Source of the DNA: Scatophagus argus
Lineage: Eukaryota > Chordata > Actinopteri > Scatophagidae
Length of the DNA: 64,000 bases
Assembly (NCBI RefSeq): GCF_020382885.2
Contig: NC_058498.1
Span: forward strand, 19,125,001 to 19,189,000
Direction of reading: 5' to 3'
In this document: positions 53,288 through 64,000 of the stretch, piece by piece
How positions within the stretch are numbered: position 1 is the stretch's first letter
Layout: each line of letters begins with the position of its first letter
The notes under the pieces: model-generated
Databases searched by the model: none
What the model saw: the letters and a program-made list of their open reading frames with translations, nothing else
Told to the model about the DNA's origin: nothing
Made by a program: the position numbers and the translations under genes

Positions 53288-54009
53288 TGTTTTAACTAGT
53301 TTGGTCCTTTGAAGTGAAATCCAGGGTGTTCAGGCAGAGTTGCTCTCACTCGGGCCCTCTGTGAGGCTGCATGTGACGTTTAAAGCCCCTCTAAGATCGT
53401 TTCCTGCAGCTCCACTACAACACAGTCACACTACAACAGCGCGGCGCGTATGATGAGCCGACACATCGCACCGTCACTCACATAACACACATCCCCTCAT
53501 TTACTGTCGTAAAGCTCGTCGATGGCGAAATATAGCTGTCTCACTCTCACACACTTCCACACACACCTCTGTTTTCTGTTTACACTGACATCAGCTGATT
53601 TACCGAGAGCGGAACTCGACGGGGCAAAACGTTTAGACCTTTCAAAATAAAAGCCCTGACCCTTATTTCATACGCAAATGCCCCGCGACGTGTGAGTCAC
53701 GCGTACTCTTCCAAAAAGTTAAAATGACAAATTCACAGCTAGGGTACTTTGGCTACTATGCTACGTTGCTTTTTATCTCTTGCGTCGTCTTTGTCCAAAT
53801 ATTTAGTCCTTTATTGAGCGAACAGAACCCGGAAGTAAAAAGGTGTAGCCAATCAGCTCTGCCCTGGAAGAAATTTACAGGTCTGCACTTGCATGCTGGA
53901 TCTCATCTCAACATGTAGTTCATGTGCTAGAAGTTTGATCTAACCTGCTTTTTAAAAACTGATTCATGTTCATATTTTAATAGGTAACACTTGATGATGA
54001 AATAACCAA
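53288..54009. promoter_or_regulatory. Divergent promoter region of osbpl1a (minus) and impact (plus)
   Basis: The interval between the inferred osbpl1a first exon and the impact ATG is under 0.75 kb, and its GC and CpG content rises around 53430-53700 (CGCGGCGCG, CCCCGCGACG). A minus-strand donor, ACA|GTAAGTG, at 53287/53288 is a good candidate 3' boundary of the untranslated osbpl1a first exon. There is no obvious TATA box in either direction. Human OSBPL1A and IMPACT have the same head-to-head arrangement. Confidence 0.5.
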
Positions 54010-57000
54010 ATGGCCGACATCATAAATCCGGAGAATGAGGGAGACCTTCAGGCTCAAGTAAGCTATTATTTTTTGCTTTGACAACCTCTCTGACAAAGTT
54101 AAGACAAGTTGTCTTTAGTGTCTGTCCTCTCGTAGTATTTTGATGTGGCCTGCAGAAGGCTAAATAGCAGGTCTAAATGTTGGCAGGTGTAGCAGAGGTC
54201 CATCAGCAGACAGTTTACAATGGTTTAATATTGATCTCAAATAGTATTTAGAATAAATCCAAATCTGAGCCAAATTCTTTATCTGTCTGAGAAACGCAAT
54301 GCAGGTATAGACTAATTAAAATGCTCGAGCACCTGTGCACATACCTTAAAATAAAGAAACACACACACACACACACACTCAATGGAGGTTTCTCTCCCAA
54401 GGTGTCTGGATTCATTAACACATATCCATGTGCTGCTGGAAGCTCAGCAGGTGCTGCATAGTAGACACAGATACCACACATTAACACAGTGCAGCCTGAA
54501 CAGCATGAAAAAAGACAAGAGGTGGACACAATTAACACCATCACAAGAACTCATTATTTAACTTGTAGTGTTATGTGCTAAAACGTGTGTGTCTTTGTTG
54601 GAGTTTAGCCCCACTTAGTGCCTTTCATATCTTGTCATTACATTCGTGTCAGTTCAGGGTTTCTGACAAATAAAAACCTGGTGATCTTTGAAAAGCCCAG
54701 GAGGTTCAGAACACTTAGTGCTGTCCAGAAGGTATTTCCATAAGACACACGTGGTAGACATGCTCTGTCAGGTTGCACAATAAAAGATTTTAACCTCTTT
54801 TACAAGTCTCAGTTACATTATAGTATTAAGTATATACTATTAAGTGTGGTATTATAGTGCAAAATCTTTTTTGCTGTTTTTTATACAACACAAAGAGAAT
54901 ATTAATCTGTAACCAAACCTAACCTAACCCTGCCCCTATTAGGGGAAAATCTAAACTAGAATGTAACATCAGGATAGACAAATAGTTTCACTTCATATAA
55001 ATTGAGCGTACACACACCCGCACGCGCACACACACACACACATATACACACACACATACACGTGTAGCATGTTAACTTAAAAGTTTGAATCCTCCATTGC
55101 GTCACTGATCCAAATGTCTCGATTAATTCATAATTAATTGTTATTTTTTCCACATATTTAGATTGAAGAAGTCGAGGCTCTGTCCTCCATCTATGGGGAT
55201 GAGTGGTGTGTTATAGATGAAGCTTCGAGAATATTTTGCATCAAAATATCCAATGACTTGGAGGAGCCAAAACTGACAGCATGTTTGCAGGTAGAGCAAA
55301 GGAAAATCTTGGATATGAATCCCAAGTGTCCAGCATTGCAGTTTGTTTGTAATGCAGTCTATGATTTTTTTCTTATTGATCAGATAATTCTCCCTCCTGA
55401 TTATCCGAGCATATCCCCGCCAATCTACCAGATCAAGTAAGTCTACTTTGCCTTTCAAATTTAATCTTGCGGTGATGTGCTGAATTGATAGAACAACATC
55501 CCACTCAAAAACCCACTCATCGTCCTACTCAATAATCCTCCATTTGTTTTCGGCTTTTGTAGTGCAGCGTGGTTGCGAGGCCCTGAGAGGGCCAAATTGG
55601 CAAACAGTCTGGAAGACCTCTATGTGTGAGTGCTTCTTGTAATTTCTGACTTCACAAGGAGGTACTGTAGAGTGATATCAGCCACAACAAAAGCTTTTCA
55701 TGGTTGTTTCCAGAGTGCAGTTTCTTTGTAGTCTGTGTCTCTTAGAATCCCTTCATATGGAAATATTTAAATTTCAACAGGGAGCACATGGGGGAGAGCA
55801 TCCTCTATCTGTGGGTGGAAAAAATTCGAGAATTCCTCGTAGAGAAATCCCAGAGTTCAGAAGCAGGTGAGCTATGAAACATTAAATTCATGATTGAAGA
55901 ACACACTTACTCGAGCAATTTGTAATGACTTTAAATGACATTTGATAGATTTATGAGTCCAGACACAACAAGAGCAGGCTTTTCACTGCACTCATTTTTC
56001 ACTGAGCTCCGTCCCCTTACTGTTACAGCTTACTGTTTCTACGCTTGTCAAGCTGTTTGTTCTCATGTGGCACATAGATGGTTTGGGGACAGATGCTATC
56101 ATTTCGAAATTTGTTGTGTCAGGATGTTTCTGGATGTCTCCCATGTTTCCAGATGCTTTGCTTTAAAATAAAAACCCTGTAAAAGAACCTTGAAGGTATG
56201 ACATGCAGCAGTTTCTTAAAAACACAATGTTTAGGCTCATACTGTGTATTTTGAGACTCTCTAGAAGTTTATAGTCGTGTCTATATTTGCAGAGACTCTG
56301 ACTTCTGCCTGTCTTTCCATAATTTCTTAGTACTTTGTTGTGTCAAGATGTTTCTGGGTGTCAGCCTTTGTGCAGGGCTGCGTAGCCTCCAGCCAATAGC
56401 AGATCAGGACTGTCTGTGTCTGCCATAAAGAGACAAAAGAGAAAGAATCTCAAAATTGTACTTAATTTTGTACAATACTTGAGTAAATGTACATAGATAT
56501 TCCACCACTGACCATGGAATTGCAATAGAAAAGAGCATACTATTATGCTATACTATATACTAAGTAATTTGGAAGAAAGATTTATGTTTTTATCCTCTCA
56601 GTCTCAGTCTACAGTCTGCTTTTAAAAAATAAATGAATTTTAGGATGAGGAATTAGTTTGGCAAATGCAACACTATCTAATGCAGGTTGCATTAACGCAG
56701 CATAGTGGGGCTGCTGGACGGTAGACATATCAAAAGAGACCAGAGCCCTCTGCGAAAATTGGCAATGTATATTCCATACACTATGTGTTTGTTTGTTTGT
56801 TTGTTTGTTTTGTTTTTGTCTTTTAAGCACTTGGTTTACCATTTAAATTCTATGAATGCCAGGTATTATTCTTAACACAGCGCCACACGCGTCGCTTCAT
56901 CATGAAGAGAAATCCAATGCTTGACGGACCAACTACCGTGCCTAGTTACGGTTGCTAAGCTCTGACTGGACAGTCTCTTTATGAGGGAGGGGTCTAGCAA

Positions 57001-57761
57001 GCAGTCAGTTTCAAGCTTTCCAACAAGCTGCAGTAGAGGATAACATCCTTACATGTTAAAAACTTGGCTCTGACAAAGCCTTCTGTTAATCAGTCATTAC
57101 ATCATTTTTTTGTATAAACAAATAGTCATCAAAGGTCCAGATGAGACTTGACTGAATGCAAGCTCTGTTAACTTGCTCCTCCATGAGTGACACGACTGTG
57201 TGAGGTGGTCGTAAGTTGTGATAAGATGAGCACAAAGGCCTGTAGGGGCCTTAAAAAGCCATCTGTGCCTGACTTTGAGTGACTGCATTGAATTAAGATC
57301 GATATCTATGTAATGCCTTCTGTTAGCTTGGCAGAATCTTTTGAAGTGTGAAACAAGATGAAGATGCCCAAATTAAAGATTTTCTACAAGTGTCACCATA
57401 CATGGTTATTTATAGCCGAGCCCAGCAGTATCTATTATTGAGGCAGATGGTCTCTTTTGACCAACAAGGCTGAAAAATATTAACTGCCCTGCCCATTGTT
57501 GCATTGCATAAATTGTGCTCTCTGTGCGATTCATGTGGTAATAAGTATAACTGGTCATACCACTTAAGCTCAAAGGAGCGGGATTGACGGCTTATTCCCA
57601 TTCACATGACAGGAGCGTGGCGGAGAGAGGGAAGAGATAAGACTGAAGATGCACAATTCACAGAGAAGGAAATGAAAAGGGAGTAACCATGACAGTGAGG
57701 AATGTAAAAAGATGTGATAAAGTTTGGTTGAATAAAACTAACCGGAAAGCAAAGGATGCAA

Positions 57762-57792
<31 letters not shown>

Positions 57793-60700
57793 CAGCAACA
57801 ACAACAATAATAACAACAGCTGTAATAATAGAAAAAGGACTAATAATGATGGCAGCTATACTAACTATAATAATAAAAAAAATTAGCAATTAGAATAACT
57901 GTAATAACAACAATAATAATAATAATAATAATCATAATAATAATAATGATAAAATGATAAGAGGAAGCAGGGTCATTTTATTTTTTTCTTTCATTCACCT
58001 CCAAACAAAAGCCCTCAAAATCAACACAAATGAGAGTTCCTCATAGCTGCTTTACTTTTGGCAGCGTGTGTGTATATGCAGTCACAGAATAAACACTATA
58101 GGCTTACTAGCATTGTAATTGTGAGCTTCTTAGATTTGTTTAACTCTGATCACTGCTTTTATTATTGTCATCTAAGATTCAGCATATAGTTTCTTAAAAA
58201 AAAATGCTGCTGATATTTTTCTTTTTATCAAATCCACCTAAAAAAACAATGAAAACAACAATGACCTGATCCTGCTAACGTGTGCTAAGCAGGAAGAGCG
58301 GATCATCCTAATCAAAGGTTGGTGGATTGATATCCAGCTTATCCACTCTGCACATTTAAGTGTCCTCGGGCAAGATTCTGAATCAATGGCATCATTTACA
58401 CTGGAGATGCGGACATGTCGCCTTTACTTTTCAAAATGTTAGATTTGTCCCCCTTACGCTTATTTATTCCGATTTTTTATACAAACTTAAGTCTTTGAGG
58501 TTAAAATTCTTCCTTGTTAAGCTCCTTGTTTTGGACAGGCTTTCTGGGGCTTAGAGCCAGCTGGACAATGAATTTTAACAATTTAAAAATTTTAGGGCAA
58601 ATATGTGGAATACTCTACAAAGAGTGCCCCACCACTCACCTGATCTCTAAACCCAGTTGAGATTGCATTTCACTTGCTGAAGACAAAACTAAAGGCAGAC
58701 CCATGAACAAACAACCCCTGTAGACAGCTGCCATGAGGACCTGGCCAAACATCAGCAGGAGGGAGAAAACACAGCATTTGGATTCCTTTCTTGCGGCAGT
58801 ACTAACTTACTTAACCAAGGATTCCTGATAAAATGAACATATACTTCCAGACCCAAGTGCACATAGAGCATCAACTGATTTTAGACATTGCTCACATATA
58901 GCACACCTTTGTTTCCATAACAACGGAGCACTAATTTCATCTCATCTGTTGTTTTTTTTTTTTTCATCCCGCTGCATTAGCTTACATTAACAAGTAGTAG
59001 ACATTAACAACATTCACCAACTTGACCAGTTTCTGCACTGTTTTTGTTTGTGTGTTTTGTGATTAACTCTGAGAAAAAAGTGATAATTGCATTCTGCTCA
59101 GTCAAATTTGTCTAATTCTTGTTAAATATAATATCAGCATCTTTACTGCTCCCCTTTACTACTCCCAGAAATCTCATATCAGTCAGGTTATGGTAATTGG
59201 TGTCTTCTATTATTAATTATCTGTTGCAGTGTAATGAAATCATGTTTGTGTCATCATTAATCTCAACATGCTCAGTATGTGTCACTTTAATGACAAGCTG
59301 CCTCGCTTGGGAACAACTCACTGTAGACTTTTTCATGTTCCAGATTAAAACTAACAGCTTTTTTTTCCTTAACATGACATGATGTTTCTTACCTGTCCCG
59401 TTTCAGTGGAACAGTCAGAAAAAGTGAACATGACTGCTGAGGAGGAAGTGGATGATGATGAAGATATAATAGACTACAGGACTTTCAAACTGAGCACAGA
59501 GAATGCACATCTCTTCATGGATCATGTAACAGGTAACCGCTCATTGCACTTTGATAGGCTTTGTTGCATTAGAACCTGTGCTTAGAATTCAACGTAACAC
59601 ATACTGAGCTATGATGTGTAGCCTTTTGTCCCATAGATGAGGAGGTGCCTCCTATAAAACATGGAAATGCCATCACAGACCGACGCAGTACCTTCCAGCC
59701 TCACTTGGCACCTGTGGTGACTCCCAGACAGGTACGCATCGCGAATGACATGTTATTACACCGAACAAAAATATGAAATCTACATTTTAGAGTGGCCTTT
59801 TATTGTGAGCAGCCCACAGTACACCTGTGCAATAATCATGTTGATTAATCAGCATCTTGATACACACCTGTCAGGTGACGAAGGAACACAGATTTTAACA
59901 AATTTGTGAACAAAGTTTCAGAAAAATAAAGATTTCGGGTCTTAGATCTTTTATTACAGCAGTATTAAGCAGTGTTACCTTTATATTTTTAAATCAGTGT
60001 AATTTTACTTTACCACCCCAGACTGTGAACAAAGACCCTATGTGTGAATTTATCCAGTGAAAAATTAAATTTATTTTTCTCAAACCATGAAGACAAGCAA
60101 ATGACAGCTGTTACAATTTTCAGTAGAAATCACTGGAGGACAGGATGTAAATGTGCTAATTTGCACAGCAATTTCAGGAAATTAAACACCATTTTACTCG
60201 TTTCTGCATGCAGATCTCATCCTGTGGCTCCCAGGTAACACACTGACTCATCTTTCAAGCTTCTGCCCACTGTGAAGCAATATTAGGCAAAAAATATTTA
60301 CAGTCACAGCTGTCAGCTGTCCTCAGCATTTGCATGTTTTTTTTGTAGTCTTATATCTCAATTATTATTATTCAACCAAAGATAGAATTGAGAAAAATAC
60401 CAAGATCTGCTTCACTAAGAGTAAACTGGAGAGTTTGCAGTAATTTAAGGCATTATCAAAACATATTATTATTTCATCACTCTTATTTTCGATGTTATGA
60501 TGACATTTTCCTCAATGATGCCTGTTTCTTATTTTTTTTTTTTTTTAATGTTTCTTGTCTCAACAGAAGTGCTCTTGTTAGTCACTGGTCCCTCAGTTTT
60601 CAGTTGCATGCCTCCTGTGGCCCAGTAGACTTAGTAATAACCAGCAAACTAGTTACCTTTCGGTGAGGGCAATATTTCCCCCCCAAAATCTCAGAAAAAC

Positions 60701-63700
60701 ATTTTTTAAAGTGTTAAAGTGCTGAATTAACCAAGTAGCTGGTGCAGTAAAAGAAGAGAGCGTGAAGAGCTCACCCTGAAGTCAGTGGTGTCAGTCAGGA
60801 AAGGTGCTTTATATCATTTAAAATGACTTGGAAAAATGGTAAGCATATGGTATAATATTAAGTGCATCTGCTCTAATGAATAACAAAAACTAGAGGCTGG
60901 CTGGACTCATTTTACCAGAATGAGAAACACCAACAGTAAAGATTTTAACCTACGGCAAATGGAAAAATGTTTAGCTGTGAAAGTATCCTGTAGGGGAGTG
61001 AATATATTAATGAATATATTAAAGGCAGCGGAGTCGTCATCCGAATCCTGTTTATTAAACCATAGTTTGTGCTCCAAATATATTTTTAACCATTCAAATC
61101 TTGGTTTTACGTATAGGAAATGTCATCTCCCTTCATAAACAGTTGACTAATGCTGTGCATTAGTCAGTAGCGTCAGACAGTACGCTGACCTCAGAAGCTG
61201 TTGTCTGCACAGTAAGAGCATCATTTTCAAACTCACATGGCTTTGAAATTGACTTGTGTTTTTTCAAAACACGTCCCATCAGAGATGGAAGCAGTTTATA
61301 TTTAACATTGTGCTTAAGTAAAACAAAAGATACAATCTTTGTGTCAGCAGTTTTCATTGGCAATAGAGCAGATGTAAAGGCTTGTGAGAGTGAACTGAAA
61401 GAGTATGACATGATATTCATTGTTCCCTGGTGTGTGTTGCAGGTGAAAATGGTCCTAGAGAAACTGTATGAAAACAAGAAGATTGCTAGTGCCACTCATA
61501 ACATTTATGCATACAGGTTAGTAATGTTATATGATTTATATACGATGATATATGTTCTAACATCTCTCATGAATTTGTTATGCAGACCATGTTAGTGTTA
61601 CAGCGGGTCTCATTAGTGGAGAAGAACATTAGATAAAGTACGCCTGTCTGTCTTCCCTAAAGGGCACATTTCTTCATTAAAGGTCAAATAAGGTACCGGA
61701 GAAAGTGAAGTCTTATTTATAGTATTGTGTATTATGTGAATTTCTGTGTGGTTTCTGCCAGGATGCCTGCGTGTGCAACTTTTTCCAATGTGGTCTAATG
61801 AGGTCGGTGTTGAGCTGCCATTGCACTGCCTGGGTGGTCATTACTGATGACATTTGGACTAAAAAAGAACTTTCTTGGTGAAGAGGCTGGCAGTTCCACA
61901 GCGTCATCCTCTGACCAAAATGTCTTAATGCTCTCCCCCATAACACCAAGCTGCTGCGATTCTCTTTGTCATAGGATTTACTGTGAGGACAAGCACAGCT
62001 TCCTGCAGGACTGTGAAGATGACGGTGAGACGGCCGCAGGGGGGAGATTGCTCCATTTACTGCAGGTTATTATTTCATTAATAAAATACTGGCCTTGAGC
62101 CACCATTTTTTCAGCTGCATACTAAACATTTGAAAAAGACAGAAAGAACTGAAGAATGAGTCAGTTCAGTGCACACAAAGCTTTTACCCAGCATTTGTTT
62201 TCCAAATTTGCTAGCTGCGTCCAAGTTTCTTTTGGCTTCTGCATGCTTAATTTGTGTCTGTTCTAAGCTGCCTTTTTCATTTTCACAGTATTCATAATTT
62301 GGCATCTGCTTTGGCTTTTAAACTTGAATTGTTTTGAGTAAGGAGCTTTCCACAGACTCTGACAATATACTCATGTTTTCTGTGGAAGTTTAGTATGTTT
62401 TCTATTGTAAAGCTTTTCAAGGCATATTCCTCCTTAAACAACAGTATATATGTATATATATATATATGTATATATACATATACACACACACACACACACA
62501 CTATATTGCCAAAAGTATTCTCTCACCCATCCAAATAATTGAATTCAGGTGTTTCAAAATCACTTCCATGGCCACAGGTGTATAAAATCAAGCAAGTAGA
62601 AGCAGCCTGCATGCCGGCTTCCACAAACATTTGTGAAAGAATGTGCCACTCTCAGGAGCTCAGTGAATTCCAGCGTGGTACTGTGATAGGATGCCACCTG
62701 TGCAACAAGTCCAGTTGTGAAATTTCCTTGCTACTAAATATTCCACAGACAACTGTCAGTGCTATTATAATAAAGTAGTAGGGTAGGCCGTGGTAGGTAC
62801 GTGGTAGGCCACGTAAAATGACAGAGTGAGGTCAGCGGGTGCTGAGCCACATAGTGTGCAGAGGTCGCCAACTTTCTGCAGAGTCAATCGCTACAGACCT
62901 CCAAACCTCATGTGGCCTTCAGATTAGCTCAAGAACACTGTGCAGAGAGCTTCATGGAATGGGTTTCCATGGCCGAGCAGCTGCGTCAAGCCATACATCA
63001 CCAAGTGCAATGGAAAGCGTTGGATGCAGTGGTGTAAAGCACGCCGCCACTGTACTCTAGAGCAGAGGAGACGCGTTCTCTGGAGTGACGAATCACGCTT
63101 CTTCATCTGGCAATCTGATGGACGAGTCTGTTTGGCGGTTGTCAGGAGAATGGTACTTGTCTGACTGCATTGTGCCAAGTGTGACGTTTGGTGGAGGGGG
63201 GATTATGGTATGGGGTTGTTTTTCAGGAGCTGGGCTTGGCCCCTTACTTTCAGTGAAAGGAACTCTGAGATTTTGGACAATCCCATGCTCCCAACTTTCT
63301 GCACAAAGCAAGGTCCATAAAGACATGGATGAGCGACTTTGGTGTGGAAGAACTTGACTGACCTGCATAGAGTCCTGACCTCAACCTGATAGAACACCTT
63401 TGGGATGAATGAGATCAAAGACTGCAAACCAGACCTTCTTGTCCAACATCAGGGTCTGACCTCACAAATGTACTTCTGGAAGAATGGTCAAAAATTCCCA
63501 TAAACACACTCCTAAACCTTGTGGAAAAAGTTGAAGCTGTTATAGCAGCAAAGGGTGGGCTGACATCATATTAAACCCTTTGGATTAAGAATGGGATGTC
63601 ACTTAATTTCATATGCATGTAAAGACAGGTGAACGAATACTTTTGGCAATATAGTATATAATATATAATATATATACTCTGTATATATACTCTTAAGCTG

Positions 63701-64000
63701 TGTCCCAAGTCCACACCACATACTAATCCTACGCAGTTTTGACTTAGTAATGTGTTCATATTGAAAAAGTGACAGCTGTCAAAAAAAATTGAAATAATTA
63801 TGTATGGTGGTGGAATGCCTCCAGCAACATCTCTCAGGGATACAGTTTCATAGTCACACAGTTAATATTTTTGCTACCATAATCACTTCCCAAACCCAGC
63901 TAGATTCAATTTACAATTACAGTATATTAACAGAGAAATGTAACAAAACATCACATTTGAGAAATTTGATTCACCAAATGTCTTAAAAAATGTTTTAAGC
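54010..64000 (+). CDS. impact: IMPACT (RWD domain and ancient-domain protein), 5' part; 3' end beyond right edge
   Basis: IMPACT binds GCN1 and blocks activation of the eIF2-alpha kinase GCN2, sustaining translation under amino-acid stress. Coding exons are 54010-54057, 55162-55290, 55384-55436, 55563-55625, 55781-55866, 59407-59532, 59637-59731, 61443-61516 and 61975-62065. They give 255 in-phase residues of about 310. Residues about 15-125 are the RWD domain ([41 protein letters not shown]). An acidic linker follows, then the Impact/UPF0029 domain with [31 protein letters not shown] and [15 protein letters not shown]. The exon or exons with the conserved SRWYGG region and the basic C-terminus are not in the window. 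Intron 9 holds a Tc1 element. Orthology is very secure. Confidence 0.95.
54359..54379. repeat. (AC)n microsatellite
   Basis: A CA tract of about 20 bases lies in impact intron 1. A second, interrupted CA/CACG tract lies at about 55009-55061 in the same intron. Confidence 0.85.
57767..57955. repeat. Compound microsatellite (GA)n, (CAA/TAA)n
   Basis: A GA tract is followed by ACAACAACAATAATAACAACAG and, after an interval, by AATAATAATAATAATAATCA and similar units. Confidence 0.85.
58615..58795 (+). mobile_element. Fossil fragment of a Tc1-like transposase (C-terminal part)
   Basis: The sequence after CACCACTCACCTGATCTCTAAACC reads, with interruptions, like the end of a Tc1 transposase: [18 protein letters not shown], then GPGQTSAGG. 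It matches the usual [16 protein letters not shown]...AVKAWQSI segment. Stops and indels break it, and no terminal repeats are visible. Confidence 0.55.
59732..61442. other. impact intron 7, no gene seen
   Basis: This is 1.7 kb of AT-rich sequence with a T-run at 60531-60546. Chance reading frames on both strands have no family resemblance. Confidence 0.45.
62440..62500. repeat. (TA)n/(CA)n microsatellite at a Tc1 insertion edge
   Basis: An alternating TATATGTATATATA tract passes into (CA)n and abuts the left end of the Tc1 element. TA-rich sequence also follows its right end (63653-63690), which fits the TA target preference of Tc1. Confidence 0.85.
62501..63654 (+). mobile_element. Tc1/mariner transposon, near full length, decayed
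   Basis: Terminal inverted repeats CTATATTGCCAAAAGTATTC occur at 62501-62520 and, as the reverse complement, at 63635-63654. The 1.15-kb interior encodes a Tc1 transposase in several frames. It has an N-terminal helix-turn-helix region ([20 protein letters not shown]), [10 protein letters not shown] with a catalytic Asp, [20 protein letters not shown], a decayed [13 protein letters not shown] region, and a tail [10 protein letters not shown]. In-frame stops and frame changes (for example TAGTAG near 62777) make it inactive. It sits in impact intron 9, in the same orientation as the gene. Confidence 0.92.

Larger units (their letters stand above)
55867..59406. other. impact intron 5 with repeats
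   Basis: This 3.5-kb intron separates the RWD exons from the acidic-linker exon. It contains a GTTT-repeat (56787-56810), a (GA)n tract at about 57767-57792, an AAT/ATA-rich microsatellite region at 57797-57955 and the Tc1 transposase fossil at 58615-58795. A short copy of the CCACCACTG-ended repeat lies near 56450-56512. No further gene is seen. Confidence 0.55.

Noticed and set aside
62539-63357. Functional Tc1 transposase gene
   Set aside because: The transposase is split over at least three frames with stops, so it is a relic rather than an active gene.

Overview
This is a vertebrate nuclear sequence, almost certainly from a percomorph teleost. The genes have many introns with GT-AG boundaries, the proteins align closely with human orthologues, and the dispersed repeats are teleost types: Tc1/mariner remnants, tRNA-derived SINEs and small inverted-repeat elements. 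Gene identities rest on recognised protein families and remembered human sequences; no database search was run.

The layout from left to right is: vps4b (minus, 3' end outside the window); ankrd29 (minus, complete, one ankyrin repeat per exon); an unnamed secreted cathepsin L/S/K-type cysteine protease (plus, complete, 8 exons); lama3 (plus, complete, 38 coding exons, 1690 residues, the short alpha-3A form); osbpl1a (minus, 27 coding exons over about 21 kb); and impact (plus, 5' two thirds, running off the right edge). The order ankrd29-lama3-osbpl1a-impact matches human 18q11.2. The fish block has vps4b on the left (18q21 in human), an inserted cathepsin, and no ttc39c or cabyr between lama3 and osbpl1a. 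osbpl1a and impact are head to head across a short, probably shared promoter.

For every multi-exon gene I followed splice sites and codon phase exon by exon. Phases close perfectly for vps4b, ankrd29, the cathepsin, lama3 and impact. The single break is in osbpl1a: the third PH-domain exon (45388-45447) is 60 nt, but the flanking phases require a length of 1 modulo 3. Comparison with the human protein suggests a lost 4-nt TCAC unit. The long, late-endosomal ORP1L form would stop at about residue 291, while every exon needed for the short ORP1S form is intact. This is the most notable observation here.

Several gene products work in the endolysosomal system: VPS4 (ESCRT-III disassembly), ORP1L (Rab7 and cholesterol sensing) and the cathepsin (a lysosomal or secreted protease). 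A perfect CLEAR/TFEB palindrome lies 177 bp upstream of the vps4b start codon. Laminin alpha-3 is a basement-membrane protein, and IMPACT is a translational-control inhibitor of GCN1-GCN2 signalling.
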